Part shown: positions 1 to 11,735 of the stretch, piece by piece | Numbering within the stretch: the first letter of the stretch is position 1 | How the letters are laid out: each line of letters opens with the position of its first letter | DNA from: Strongylocentrotus purpuratus | Taxonomy: Eukaryota > Echinodermata > Echinoidea > Camarodonta > Strongylocentrotidae | DNA: 64,000 nt | Assembly: GCF_000002235.5 (NCBI RefSeq) | Contig: NW_022145604.1 | Location: forward strand, 5,615,077 to 5,679,076 | Reading direction: 5' to 3' | The notes under the pieces: model-generated | Database searches by the model: none | Told to the model about the DNA's origin: nothing | What the model saw: the letters and a program-made list of their open reading frames with translations, nothing else | Made by a program: the position numbers and the translations under genes

Positions 1-475
1 TCTGCAGCAAAATTTCATCCTGCCGCAGATCTGCCGCAGACTGTTCCTGTGGCATACTAGTATGCGGCAAGTCTGGAGCAAAGTTTCATCCTGCCGCAGA
101 TCTGCCGCAGACTGTTCCTGTGGCATACTAGTATGCGGCAAGTCTGCAGCAAAATTTCATCCTGCCGCAGATCTGCCGCAGACTGTTCCTGTGGCATACT
201 AGTATGCGGCAAGTCTGGAGCAAAGTTTCATCCTGCCGCAGATCTGCCGCAGACTGTTCCTGTGGCATACTAGTATGCGGCAAGTCTGCAGCAAAATTTC
301 ATCCTGCCGCAGATCTGCCGCAGACTGTTCCTGTGGCATATGGTATGCGGCAAGTCTGCAGCAAAATTTCTTTCTGCCGCATACTTCGGCATAATCTTTG
401 CCGCAGACTAAAAGTCTGCGGCAGGTCTGCGGCAGATCTGCGGCAGGTCTGCGGCAGGTCTGCGGCATACTTTTC
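1..475. repeat. 71-bp satellite with a two-unit higher-order pattern
   Basis: A 71-bp unit repeats head to tail from the first base. Two variants alternate, one reading CTGCAGCAAAATTTC and the other CTGGAGCAAAGTTTC, so the true period is 142 bp. About five clean units run to near 355. The last 120 bp decay into short CTGCGGCAG runs, which are the reverse complement of the unit's own CTGCCGCAG motif. The array continues left of the window. Open frames across it are repeat translations, not genes. Confidence 0.93.
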
Positions 476-1274
476 ACTTTCCTATGGGAATTTGATAGTG
501 GGTCTATAGAAGTTATGGGAGACAGAAACAGAAATTATTGCAAATTGAATACTAAAAAAATGAAAGACATTGTGCAAGTACAAGTAGGCCGTATATTTAA
601 TTTAAATCTTTTAACGAACATACAGTATGGGGAAGCAAAATACCCAACAAAAATGAACGTGCCTAATAAGGAAAGAATTGAGTCTGCCCTTTTATACTCA
701 AGGCTGTCCTTACAATTTATATTAAGCTATTGTATGATCATATGGTATTTAATGAGAAACTTTTTCTGAATGATTGATGAGACTGTTAGGACCAACCCAA
801 TGTAAACACAATGATCATAAAAACCAGCTAAAGACCATCTAACTTGAAGTGCACCAACACGAATGTGGACATGTGGGACAGTGTACATGTAGCTAATCAA
901 TCATCACCTAGTATGCACACATCATATGCTGAGAGCCAGAAGGGCTTTACCTCTGTAATACAGGCGAGGAGTTAACACCCTTCTCGCTCGAAGCAGACAG
1001 TATTGTTGGGTCTCTACAGAGTCTACACTAACAGGCGCACAATGCATATATGGGATCTCGAATTTGGTCTCTGGACCCCAAAATTTGAGAAAAGTTTAAC
1101 AAGAGACCCTCTTTAGTACAAAGACACTAAGATTCGAACCAGACCCAGAGTAAAAAAGGTCAGTGTTGAACCCTAGCAACCACTTATAATTAGTAATGAA
1201 AATTTTCAAAATTCGATATTGCCGTTTTAATTACTGTACCTAAGCATTATGTTTTTCATCAATTCTTTCAACAA
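476..1274. other. Non-coding stretch, no exon seen
   Basis: AT-rich sequence between the satellite and a SINE. No coding signal or terminal repeats are seen. Around 928-945 a short run with AGAGCCAGAAGGGC resembles the 3' UTR hairpin of the LINE near 60.97 kb, which may mark an old LINE tail; this is weak. Confidence 0.4.
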
Positions 1275-1500
1275 AATATTGTGATGGCTCAGTGGTAGAT
1301 CAGTGGTCTCCTAAAACAGGGGGGTCCCAGGTTCTAAACCAATTTGATACACTAGTGCCCTTTGGTAAGGCATTAAGGCATTGATCCTCATTACCAAGTC
1401 CCTTAGGGAGGACTTAAAGCCGTTGGTCCCCTGGTTGCTTACAATATACACATGCTTTCTTTAATTAGCAGTCAGGTAAAACAAACAAACAAACAAACAA
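1275..1500 (+). mobile_element. tRNA-derived SINE, family A
   Basis: The head has a Pol III A-box-like TGGCTCAGTGG at about 1284 and a B-box-like GGTTCTAAACC at about 1330. The body has a run about a gap in 'gccctttggtaaggcattaa' style shared with the copy at 17.5-17.7 kb (minus strand). The tail is a (CAAA)n run. Two copies with matching head and body in one window support a SINE over a real tRNA gene, as there is no acceptor-stem pairing. Confidence 0.7.
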
Positions 1501-4500
1501 ATATCACATGTACACGTACATGTACTTCTGTTTTGTTTCGGTTATTATTTTTGTTTTGTTGGTGTACATTCTAAATCCATTTAGTGCCATGGAAGTTCTA
1601 ATCCTCATTGTAACATATCTGGATAGAAAACAACCCTCACCAAGCTGTACATGTACGTCTGTCAAGAGTAAACAGCTGAAACATGTGCATACATACTGTT
1701 CCCCCCACATGATCTATAAATAGCCCAACATGGCAAGGGGTTGAATGAGATCATACATGTGTAATCATGTCGTCTATTGACTGACTGAACATGCATGGGG
1801 AGGAACTCTCGGAAAGCTGCGCAAAAGTAAAGGGGGAAGTAGCATGATCACTGTCATCCTGATACGATCTACATCAGTACGTTCTACATGTACATGTATA
1901 TGTAACCGAGGAACTGAGTCGAAGATTATAATATTAAGCCTCAGACAGACGAGTTTTCCAACCAGAAGGCTCTGAATATCCCATCAAATGTTAGCCTGAT
2001 ATCGATAGGAAAGGGCTCAACTCTACCTCTACTTGCCTGACTAGTGACTAAACCAGTGTTTTGGGTTGAAATAAGAGGTAATCCAAGATTTGCTTCCAGT
2101 TTTAATTTAGTTATTCAAAGATAGAGGATTAGGATTTAGGAATAAGGATTTGAACTGGGTTTCAGGTTAGGTTTATTGTTTCCTAGGGCACTTGTCCTGT
2201 CCCAGGGTAGAAGTGAGGAGTTTGGATAATGTTCATCTAGAATATTCAATGCTGAGTGGGGGGGGGGGGGGGGGGAGGGCAAGGGTTCCTGGAAAATGTA
2301 CCGTAGAACAAAAAGAAAAAGTAAAGTTTGCAGTGGTGTGATTTAGAGCTCGAATGCCCAGACAGGAATTACAAGAAGTTTGCCGATTGTCACATTGATT
2401 TAGCATTGATGTGGGGGATGTTATGATTCAGCACCATGTCTTTGTTGTCAACTCTTCCTGCCTTATACAAGTATTGGACACATCAGCCTTTTTTATGTGA
2501 ATTTGTTTGGACCTTGTTTTCTTTTATTTATTTGCCTGCTTGATGCATATTAACTTAAGTCTTCTTTTTTCTTTTTTTCTTTTTTCCCCCCTTTTTTTTT
2601 GTTGGGGGGCAACATTATGTACTTACATGTATTTCATTAATGTGAAATTTACTTGTCATTAATTTTCCAAATCTACATACAGTAGTAGACCTTGAGTGTA
2701 CATCATGGCTTGATACTTACAGTGGCATGTACAAATGTAGTTCAGCCCCCACCAAAAAAAAAAAAAAAAAAAAAAAAAAATAGCCCCCACCCCACCCCTC
2801 CTTTAAATTTTAAATTCATACCCCCTTAAAAAATAAAAATGGGGAGGCCTTCCTTGATGTAATATAACGTTTACTATCATATTAAAATGATATGCATACT
2901 TTTTATACAAAAGTTATTTTTGACAATCTGAAGGCATGCCTGACATAGCACAAAATAATATATGAGCAGACTTGATTCCAAGTATTTTAGTCCATTCATT
3001 TAATAACAGGTTAATGGAATACCTCGTCACTAGGTCGCCAGGAAAAACAACATCCATAAATTTGAATGTTAGTATCAAACCCATCCATAAGTCATGGAAA
3101 CTAGTTGATAAAAACTCTTCCACACTTTTCAAGCACATCACCACCTTGGTTCTTCCATGTACAGTAATTATATAAACGGCACAAACATGTACATACTATA
3201 TGCAGGCCCCCATTTGATGAAAATGAAAGTGAATTCAATAGGTTAATGTAATCAGCAGAGGACTGATAATCCTGAAATCAGATACAGACTATCTCGGTTC
3301 CTCAGATTTAGTCTGCTTAACCTAGATCAGCCTTACGCGTAGAGCTCTTTAGGATACCCAAGTCTAAAATATCAATCCCTGCACATGGATAGAAAAATGT
3401 ATGATCTGCCAGTGTAAAAAAGGATGTTCACTAGAGCTACATGTATATTTGGAGTTCCATCACTTTAAGTAAAATTAAATTGTTGTATTTGATATTAGGG
3501 GCCGACACATTCAAGAGTATTCTACTGTTTTCCTGTTGGCTCCCTCCACAATAATATAATAAATGTAATTTTTGTTTATATCTTGTTGTAATTTGTTTCC
3601 TCATCTGAAATCATTGATGCCATTTACAACACTTTGTCGCACAACAAAAACATGTTTACTCCTAAGTATTTATATTCATCAACTATTGTTTTTCAGAGAT
3701 CAATAAAATTGCACAGAGCTATTAAAAATTTGCTGGAAACGCATATCACTATGGAAACAACGTGTACGCTACGGAAAAGAGTGCCTGCACTCTGTTTGAC
3801 TTTTGTAATGTTTTGTTCCATCTCAAAGGATACCACTTGCAGGGAGTTGCAGCTACATTTTATCTCTGCACTTAATAGATTTTTAGGATAATTAAAAGTG
3901 GTTCTAAAAGCATTTACTGTATTCATCTATTACACTGATATAAAAGCTAATAAAAGAAACAACATTTTTAAAACAATATAATTATCCTTAATCACATGTA
4001 ACGTACATGAAGATGAGTATCTTCTGGTTGCATTCAATTTAAAACAAAATCAAACATGAATTTAACTACAGTGAGACAACAAAAATGTGGTGATTGTGGG
4101 CAGGTGGTCTTTAAACTGTACATGGTCAACAGGTTTACATTGTGTACAATGTATACAAATAGATTTCCCATGAAACAAATTATGTGTTCTTTGTACGCAG
4201 GTGTCTTTCTACACAGGTGGTTGCTAAATTGTCCTTAATTGTAGAAGAACATACATAAGTAAGCTATTTGTAAGTGATTTCCTAGCTTGAGATGTTGAGA
4301 GGGAAAAATCAATTGGATCAGTGATCCTGTGATTGAATTGAAGAAAATGTAATATATTATATTTCAATTAGCAACTGATGGTAACACGTGTGAATGAAAA
4401 TAAACAAGTAGCACAGCTGGAGCACAATAGCGCCATGTGTTTAATTGCCGGCCAGAGAAAAATCAATTTCTGAGCTTCCAATGCAAATATAGCCAGAGCG

Positions 4501-5070
4501 AAACAAACAATTCTTTCCAATTTCCTCGTCTTTTTAATCAAGGGCATAGAGTGGTGAAGTGTGACGTCATCAAAAACCTATTGTATGTTTAATTTGTATT
4601 TCATTCATTTTCCATAGCCATTAACCCATAGAATGACAGATGAATCAGGGATGATCTTTTATATTCTAGCTGTACATTTTTTCCCCCTCTCATGAAAGGT
4701 ACCTTCACAGGTAGAATGAACAAATCATATAACTGACAACTTCTCATTGTCCATGCTCGCATGTGTATGCATACTGTATAAACGAAAGAGAAACTCCCAA
4801 CCCAATACATACAAAACACGGTCACAGTCCACCAATGGACAAGAAGGAGTTCCATTCAAAAACAAAACTAACCACAAAACCTGTCTTCATTAGAAGTTGC
4901 AAAATAACCAGCTATTTTGATTTTTTTTTTAGCCCGATCTCAAATTAACCAGCTAATTTGCTTCCTAATCAGCCCGCAGATGCAATTAGCGGAGCTACTT
5001 GGTTGAGAAAATATCCCAAGAAATATTGGTCTTGTTTCCAAAATAGCCCGCTATTTGGGAAATTGCAGGC
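1501..5070. other. Probable GALNT intron 3 sequence, no exon seen
   Basis: Held between the SINE and a foldback copy. It contains ACATGTAC-type palindromes (for example 1506-1527, 1647-1660 and 1890-1905), a G run near 2260-2274, an A run near 2753-2780 and AT-rich filler. I looked on the minus strand for the next GalNAc-transferase exon (DAHCE motif region) and did not find it, so that exon probably lies left of the window. Confidence 0.45.
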
Positions 5071-5790
5071 TATAGTTGCTTTATAGGCTCAAGGGGATGC
5101 AACATCCCTGAGAGCCCATAAAACAACTATTCCTTGAATATTACAGCAGTCATTATATCTTTTATATACTGTAAAAAAAAAGGTCATAGAATACATGTGC
5201 GATGTACTAATCATGGTAATCCAGTTTGTTTACGCTATCGAGGTCTGTGTTGACAACTTGCAGGTAGAACTAATCTTAGGGTGTCTGATCGTGCACTAGA
5301 TTTTGTGTGCAAAAATCCTTCCCATTGAGATCGCACGCATAAATCCCTATGCAGTCTACCGGTATGTGTATTGCGCGATCATGCAAATTCATATTAAATG
5401 CATTTATTTCCAAATCGAGATTCAAACCTCTATTGCTTGTGATCCTGAAGGTGATACTCAAAAAATGAGGTGTCATATGAAAGAGCAGGTTTATCTCCAT
5501 ATAGCGTCATCTCGTCATTATATCATTACAATCGAGACCGGCGGTCATCTGCGCTTTGTTTGTAGTGACCAAATTTAACGCACAAGAAACTGTACGGTAG
5601 CCGCACTCCGCACAAACTAAGTTTTATCGCAACTATTTTCCTGGTACCCAGTATCTTGCGGGAATATCACTCATGAACTATTGACCATTACTGGCATTGT
5701 TCATCTCTTTAAGGGAATGGCTAAAATCACGACTGCAATTTCGACCAATCAGATGGCTAGATTTCTAAAAGAGAGGTATATAATTGTAAC
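5071..5790. repeat. Palindromic repeat, copy 1 of a family also at 60.4-63.3 kb
   Basis: The left end is a small palindrome around TATAGGCTC...GAGCCCATA (5071-5135), followed by 'aacaactatt' and 'gcagtcattat', both also found at 60466-60505. The right end carries a stretch of about 35 bp (near 5731-5770) repeated almost identically near 63277-63316. An internal block (about 5440-5500) appears inverted at 60693-60770, as expected if the family is a long palindrome. No coding capacity is recognised. Confidence 0.6.
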
Positions 5791-5841
5791 TATGCCCCCC
5801 ATATTAGGAGTTGATGATTGTATCGTATTCGTCATGCCTAC

Positions 5842-6008
5842 CTTGATCGCTGGCATCGTCAACCAGGATGATCTCCGCTAGGAGGTCGTGAGGTGATCGG
5901 TTGATGATACTATGAACGTTCCGCAGGAGGGTGCTCCTCGCTTCGTTGTGGTACACCAAAATAACACTGGTGGTTGGAAGTTTCTTGGGATAAACTTTGT
6001 TGGCACAA
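5842..6008 (-). CDS. Polypeptide GalNAc-transferase, exon 3 (start of GT27 catalytic domain)
   Basis: This exon encodes the opening strand and UDP-sugar-binding part of a polypeptide N-acetylgalactosaminyltransferase, which starts mucin-type O-glycosylation in the Golgi. Family landmarks are [21 protein letters not shown], given here as KVYP, TTSV and HNEA, then STLLR, INRSP and VDDAS. The acceptor is a pyrimidine-rich tract ending TTGCAG and the donor is GTAGGC. It begins with one base that completes the GG left by exon 2, giving DVRPRGCANKVYP, the usual family junction. The Trp often found after HNEA in GALNT1 and GALNT13 is Arg here, as in GALNT2, so it is not a defect. The DxH metal motif and lectin domain lie in later exons outside the window. 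Confidence 0.93.
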
Positions 6009-6417
6009 CTGCAACAACACAAGAAACAAAGAAATACATGTAAAAAAAAAAATGTTTTGGGAGATTTTTAGATGCAAACATGTACAGAAAACAGTTGTAT
6101 TTAGTGGTTGCACATACATGTACGTGTACAATGTACTGTATGTGCCAGGAAGATTATTAAAATAAGCTTTCATTGATGATGACAGAAACCAGATTCTCAG
6201 AATCAAGGAAAACTTTTATCCCCGTAAGTGTTAAAAACTACATACAATGTAGAAATTGTATCTGCATTTTAACTATTGTGGCAGAAAATGCTTAATAACC
6301 GAGTAAATATTAGTTTAAAGAAAATTCCAAGGGAATACTGCTCAACAATCAACAGAGAGTCTCATACAATTTGTTTTCCATTACATTTGTTGTACACAAG
6401 ACTATGGCGATTTTCTA

Positions 6418-6611
6418 TTAAAGCTTATCTGCCATAGTTTACAGGAGGATTACACCGCCCTGCAAGGTCACTGGACAGGTGGTTATCTCATCAACTCAGC
6501 TCTCAGTTAACATAGGAAAAAGAGGATCATGGGGGACCAATGGTCTCCGATTAGGCATTGTTTGTTATATAGAGGGCGCAAGTAGCTTCAAGTAGTGCAG
6601 TGGGCCTTTAA
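6418..6611. mobile_element. TTAA-flanked MITE, family T1, copy 1
   Basis: Bounded by TTAA on both sides. The ends read TTAAAGC and GCCTTTAA, and the 194-bp body matches the copy at 8746-8941 in the same orientation, sharing 'gaggatcatgggggaccaat' and 'gattaggcattgt'. TTAA target sites with short ends suggest a Kolobok- or piggyBac-like source. No ORF. Confidence 0.75.
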
Positions 6612-8137
6612 CTTCTTTGCTGGTCTAAACATCTACATTATGTACTGTACTAAAGGAAAAACATCCCAGAATTGATTTAAGCTATTTTCTCTTTAAGTGA
6701 ATTTCTGTACCAGAAGTCAACATCGAATATAAATTCTGAAACACCTCATGAAACTTTAGTTACTGAAATCCAGCATCTTAAATTTTGTTAATTTGGTTAG
6801 TACATAAACTGCATCACACGGGATAGTCACAGAAGAAATTGCCAGAATGCATACAATCGAGGAACGAAGGTGAATAATATGTGGTCGTTTGGGAGAGTTC
6901 ATGTATCTGGGTCGAGTAATTTGTCAGCCGCCCGACCCATCGTCTTACCAATGATAACGATGGACTCGCAAATTGGGGCTGAAATGAATGTGCATCATGG
7001 CGCACACCTAACGACCTGGGATCAAGAGAGGTTCACATATGGCTGCAGGTTTCACAAACATTTGCAGTAGAGAGGGATGCTCTGAAAGGGTATCATTAAG
7101 CTAACAGGCACAAACCCAAATTGTCAGTTGTCCTGTATAAACACTGTCTGCGCTGCGAGACTATGCAGAGGGAATAGCGCATCTTTGGGCTCTGTACTTT
7201 AACTGCTCTACTAGACACGGCCAGAGATTGACAGAGCTAGGCTCTGCAAAAGGCTTTTAGGAATTGTGGTAGTGTTAAATTAGGGTCTGTACTAGCAGAC
7301 TAGTCATCATCTATCATTCAACCTCCCCCCCCCCCCCCCCCCAAAAAAAAAAGTGTCGAATGAGAAATTGAATATTCACCATAGCCCAATTCCATTTTAA
7401 CAAAATTTGGCTGTCTGAGATCTACTACCAGGGTTTCAATCTTGATTAATTTTGTCTTTTGCCTCTTGGTCTTCGGAATTACTTTGTAATTCAACACTTT
7501 TTCTTTAGGCAATGGCTGTCCCCTATTTGTGTCTAGTATCGAGCAGTGTGTCTATTCAATAAAGCACTCATCATTGAAGGCACAGGCAACAAACATTACG
7601 CAAATGTTGTAATTTAAAGGCCTACGGATATTGATATGATCCAGAAAGGTTAAAGATAAGAAATGTCTTTTCTCTGAAATTCATTTAGTTTCATCCAAAC
7701 TTGTGTCCTTGTACATCTTTCTACTATCATACAAATACATGTACATACATGTATGGTTTCAACTACCTAAACAAGCGACAAAACCCTGATGCAAATTTTG
7801 TAATTAAGTGGTCTCTTGGCATTGTTGTGTTGCAGGGTGCTTATAAATAGATATGATATGTCCGCAAGGAAGAATTAAGCCTAATCACTCTACCCACCTG
7901 CCAGTGCAATCTCTCTGTCATCATTCAAAAATCGCTTCAAACACCCTTTCAGATATTAAAGCAAAATGTAGCTACTGTACATTTACATGTACAGTGTATA
8001 CAGAAATACATGATTTTTTTCTTGTCTGAAATTCCTTAACCAACAAAAATTCAAACCGCGAAACGGCTTGACCATTATTTTGAACAAATTTTGTATAAAG
8101 AATCTGGTTTTGTTATCTGTATAAACATCTTCTAGTG

Positions 8138-8522
8138 TTAAAGGGATCGTTTAACAATGTTAAATCTGAGATACACGGTCCTACATGTTATCAGTGTCTG
8201 TGATATGGTGTAACGTTGAAGCCCTAAAAAAATCGCGCTTCAAAATGATCAAGAAGTGCATGAAAAAAGTAAAAATCTTTGAGTGACCGGTTATACCATA
8301 CTCGTTTTCCCCAATAGACTGTAGTGTTATGAAAACCGTCAGGCGAACGGTTTTCAAAATTTGTAATACCAATCATAAATATCTTGATAATCGGACAGGC
8401 GATCGGCTTGTAAAAGTCATGGGGTTCCTGACTGACCTAAAGGTTTATAATTATCATTGCATCATGAGCTAAATCCAGAATTTTATTTCAGAATCTGAGA
8501 CAAAGTTACCGGATCCCTTTAA
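8138..8522. mobile_element. TTAA-flanked MITE, family T2
   Basis: A 385-bp element with TTAAAGGGATC at the left and GATCCCTTTAA at the right, flanked by TTAA. AT-rich, without coding sequence. It lies immediately beside the decayed exon-2 duplicate. Confidence 0.65.
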
Positions 8523-8550
8523 AGACCCCAGAGCAAACTTACAATGGACT

Positions 8551-8638
8551 CTGGGCCTAATATCAGGTAATGATCTGTTGAGTACTATTCTATCACTGGC
8601 CATCAAATTGAATGCATGGATATGCTATAACTGACCAT
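8551..8638 (-). pseudogene. Decayed duplicate of GALNT exon 2
   Basis: The 3' half of GALNT exon 2 recurs about 420 bp downstream of the real exon. Its translation, [19 protein letters not shown], differs at only a few residues from [19 protein letters not shown] in the real exon. Upstream in the same frame there is a TAG stop, and the conserved PGEMGKPV part is missing. The GG|GTAAG donor is gone. A GTAAGT lies a few bases on, but using it would leave phase 1 instead of phase 2 and would not join exon 3. It therefore reads as a tandem exon duplication that decayed, not a mutually exclusive exon. The T1 MITE copy now sits between the two exons. Confidence 0.85.
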
Positions 8639-8745
8639 CTCCCAAAAGAATTTATCTGTGTATGACGTTCCGTTATATTCATACCTTGTGAACAACCCTC
8701 TCTCGTAAATGTATGATTTTTTGCATTTAAAAAAAAAAAAAAAAA

Positions 8746-8941
8746 TTAAAGGCTGTCTGTACTAGTTTGGCTAGGAGGGATTAGACCACCCAGGGTGGTC
8801 ACTGACAGGTGGCTATCTCATCAATTCAGCTCTAAATTTACATAAGAAAAAGAGGATCATGGGGGACCAATGGTCACCGATTAGGCATTGTTTTCTATAT
8901 AGAGGGAGCAAGTAGCTACAAGTAGTACAGTGGGCCTTTAA
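8746..8941. mobile_element. TTAA-flanked MITE, family T1, copy 2
   Basis: A 196-bp element with ends TTAAAGGCTGTCTGTACTA and, in reverse complement, TTAAAGGCCCACTGTACTA, flanked by TTAA. It is the sister of 6418-6611 and ends 30 bp before the donor side of GALNT exon 2. Confidence 0.8.
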
Positions 8942-8971
8942 GTTTTCCTCTGGTGTGAATGACTTTCTTAC

Positions 8972-9143
8972 CCTCTGGGCCTAACATCAGGCAATGATCT
9001 GTTGAGTGCTATCCTATCGCTGGCCATCAAGTTGAATTCATTGATGGGCCATAACCGCTCAGACTCCGCTTTCCCCTCCGGTTCTATAATAACGGGTTTG
9101 CCCATCTCGCCCGGGCCATCTAAATTTACAGGCTTTGGTATCT
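8972..9143 (-). CDS. Polypeptide GalNAc-transferase, exon 2 (stem to catalytic domain)
   Basis: This exon encodes the end of the lumenal stem and the conserved lead-in to the catalytic domain: [10 protein letters not shown], then [21 protein letters not shown]. Both are hallmarks of GT27 polypeptide GalNAc-transferases and closest, by memory of the family, to the GALNT1/GALNT13 group. The acceptor is CTTTCAG and the donor is GTAAGA. It starts with two bases completing the G left by exon 1 (giving ...KQM-E-IPKP) and ends with GG completed by exon 3. All three exon joins agree in phase, which strongly supports one gene. A broken second copy lies just downstream. Confidence 0.93.
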
Positions 9144-11563
9144 CTGAAAGAAGAAATAGGGAGAAAATCAGTTAATAAGCGTATTCTAATATCTCATTCA
9201 AAGAATTATGAAATATCATATCAGTCGGAGTCCATAAGGATAATATCCTTCACCAATAAAAATGGAACAAGATTTGTAAAAACAATTAAAACTAAATATT
9301 ATAACGGATAATAAGAAATGCAACTGACAGTGGCAATGATTTTATAATCGATGATTTAATCCCATTTCTCCTCCCAGGAATAGTTATTCAATATTAAGAA
9401 GTTTTTGTTTAAAAATCTACAAATGGAAATTACCGGACTACCCTACCGGTACAGTGTGTCTGCATTTTTCAAATATTACAGTGGTATTGTGAGTCCTCAT
9501 AATCCAGTAAAACCTGTATATAAAGACCACTCAAAGGAGACAAGAAATACTGTCTTTATATTTATAGGCAGCTGGCCTTTATGTACAGGTTCATTTTGAT
9601 AATACACATTTCAATGCAACTCTCTATCCAAGGGAAACAGAAAATGTGGGCTTTACAGACAGGTGGGACATGTATGTATTACAGGTGGGCTGTCTATCTA
9701 CATGTAGGTAGTCAATAAAAGCAGGTTTGATTGTACTACAAAATTGTGCAGGAGTTTCATTGCTAGTGCCGTTTTAATAAGAACATTCCTTCGAGTTCAA
9801 ATTTGTACAAATCTCATTTGAACAATGTTGAACCTCAAAATAATGCTTGATCACTATTAATTATTTACTCAATAAAACCTCCCATTTAAATTAAGAGCTT
9901 CCATGTCCTGTGCTCGCATCACAGAAAATTTATGTCTTTGGTAATAGCACAGCTGTGGTCTTGATAGAGACGTGATGTAGCTAAACCCTTCATGAATGCT
10001 TAATCCATTACCATGGTAACCGGTCTGTGTACTTGCGTAAATTGCCATCATGTATCTCTTCTCCCACAAGCCATTGAGCACTGGAGTCTATACATTGATT
10101 TTTGATTGCTCGGCAATACAAAGAAGCTTTTAAATAATGCATGAACACAAGCGTACATGTACAACCAACCGAACACAATTTTAGTTTAGTTAGGGTACGA
10201 AATGCATGAAGAGGCAGGAGGAAAAAATACAAGGGGGCTCGGGGCGAGTTTGCCCCCGAAATGAAGATGTGTACAATTATAAAAGCAAAAACAAGTTTAT
10301 ACAGGGCACCAATTAATCCCAAAATAGCACTGTTAGAAAACAGAAGTGTATAAATAATGCCTGCGGATGCTTACAGTCAAGTGAGAACATATTGTTTTTA
10401 GTTTTTACAGAAGACCAATTATCAAATTATCATATAATTGTAGGAAAATATAAAGAATTCATGACGATGCGTATAATTTAAAGGCAAGAATATTTTGACT
10501 TGAGGGTAGCAATCTAAAAACAGTATTATTGTCAGAAAATAGAAGAATGAAGATTCACCCAATGTACCTTGAAACAACTCTACAAGGACAATTTTCAGTT
10601 GAAAGCGGAATGATATTAACCAAAACACTCAAGCTGATATTCTAAATTTAGTATAGCAGCATACATGTACAATGTACATGTACATGTAGACCCCTAAAAA
10701 AACTTTTTTTTTTCCTTCCATAATTGATTCTCTTCAATTCATCTGCTTTGAAATAGCATACAGAATCTTAAAGCTTTCCTCTTTTTTCTTCAAAATTAAA
10801 GATAAAGATCACTTATGGTCATGCGATTGCATTGTGAAAAAAACGTTGTGCAATCTATCAGAAAAGTTTGATCATCTACAGTATAGTATTGGTGTGTACT
10901 GCAAGGTTCTGGAATCATCAAAATGATAAGAAATTTGGCCCAGTCCTGGTAAAGTTACAAAGTTACTGTCACAACACATCCCATCCCAGTATAGCTTGGA
11001 AAAGCTGCTTCAGGGATTACCTCATCAAGTATCAAGTATCAAGCACTGTACACAGAAAGATGTATATGGGACTACGGGATACGTGCCCGATATCCATCAG
11101 GTCCAAATAGATATGATAATTTACCAATTATATCAATTAGTAGGCGTTTTCTCAGCAAAATTTGTATCATCACATACTAGTCAAAACATATTCTCTCACA
11201 TGATTGGTAATAAGAGCTTCCATTTGATTTTTTAGAGAAGGGGCGTTTCCAAAACTGATCTTTTACCTTTAACATTGCCCTGGCCTTTAAAATCAATTGA
11301 CCATTCTTTTCATTTCTATTGCATATTCAAAAGTGAAATCAAATTTAATTTCACATTTACATGTACAGGTACGTTTATATCACTTTGGGACAAATAACAA
11401 TTCACATTTAAACATTGAAATAAAATTGATGATACCTTCTGCTTTTGACATGAAAATTAAACAAGTGTATTGCCAGTTACAAATAAATTTGTGATATTCT
11501 AGAATTCTTTTATCCACTAAGAAAATAAATCCTGCATCTTTACAATTTCCCTATGGGGTCAGC
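9144..11563 (-). other. GALNT intron 1, 3' part
   Basis: No exon is seen. Between about 9500 and 9600 lies a dispersed motif of the type 'acctgtatataaagaccac' that recurs near 4100-4225 and 19800-20120. ACATGTAC palindromes cluster at 10660-10690. The remainder is AT-rich filler. Confidence 0.6.
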
Positions 11564-11663
11564 TACACTACTGCCTAAAGGTTTTGGCAGCGGGCTGCGG
11601 GCGCGGGCAAGCTACTCGCGGGTCGCGTATTTTTTTTGAGTGTCAATTGCCAAAAATGTGAGC

Positions 11664-11735
11664 AAGTTCGGGCAGATTTCGGGCAGATTTCGGGCAGATT
11701 TCGGGCAGATTTCGGGCAGCTTTCGGGCAGCTGAA
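11664..11735 (+). repeat. Left subterminal array of the CACTA-ended element
   Basis: Six head-to-tail copies of an 11-12 bp motif centred on TTTCGGGCAGA, the last two with GC in place of GA. The array lies about 100 bp inside the left terminal repeat. In plant CACTA elements, subterminal arrays of this kind bind the transposase; a similar role here is inferred. Confidence 0.85.

Larger units (their letters stand above)
6009..8971 (-). other. GALNT intron 2
   Basis: About 3.0 kb between exons 3 and 2, with a GTAAGA donor at its 5' end and a TTGCAG acceptor at its 3' end. It holds three TTAA-flanked MITEs (6418-6611, 8138-8522, 8746-8941) and a decayed duplicate of exon 2 (8551-8638), listed separately. 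The stretch 6620-8137 shows a C/A homopolymer junction near 7323-7350 and nothing else I can name. Confidence 0.8.

Noticed and set aside
1-475. CRISPR-like array
   Set aside because: Units abut directly with no variable spacers; this is a satellite in a eukaryotic genome.
2914-3175. Overlapping frames of 76 and 67 codons on both strands
   Set aside because: Neither shows a recognisable family, splice context or composition of coding DNA; could be an old transposon trace but nothing supports it.
6814-7070. Possible GALNT exon between exons 2 and 3
   Set aside because: Exons 2 and 3 join perfectly in phase and sequence, leaving no room; the translation has no family motif.
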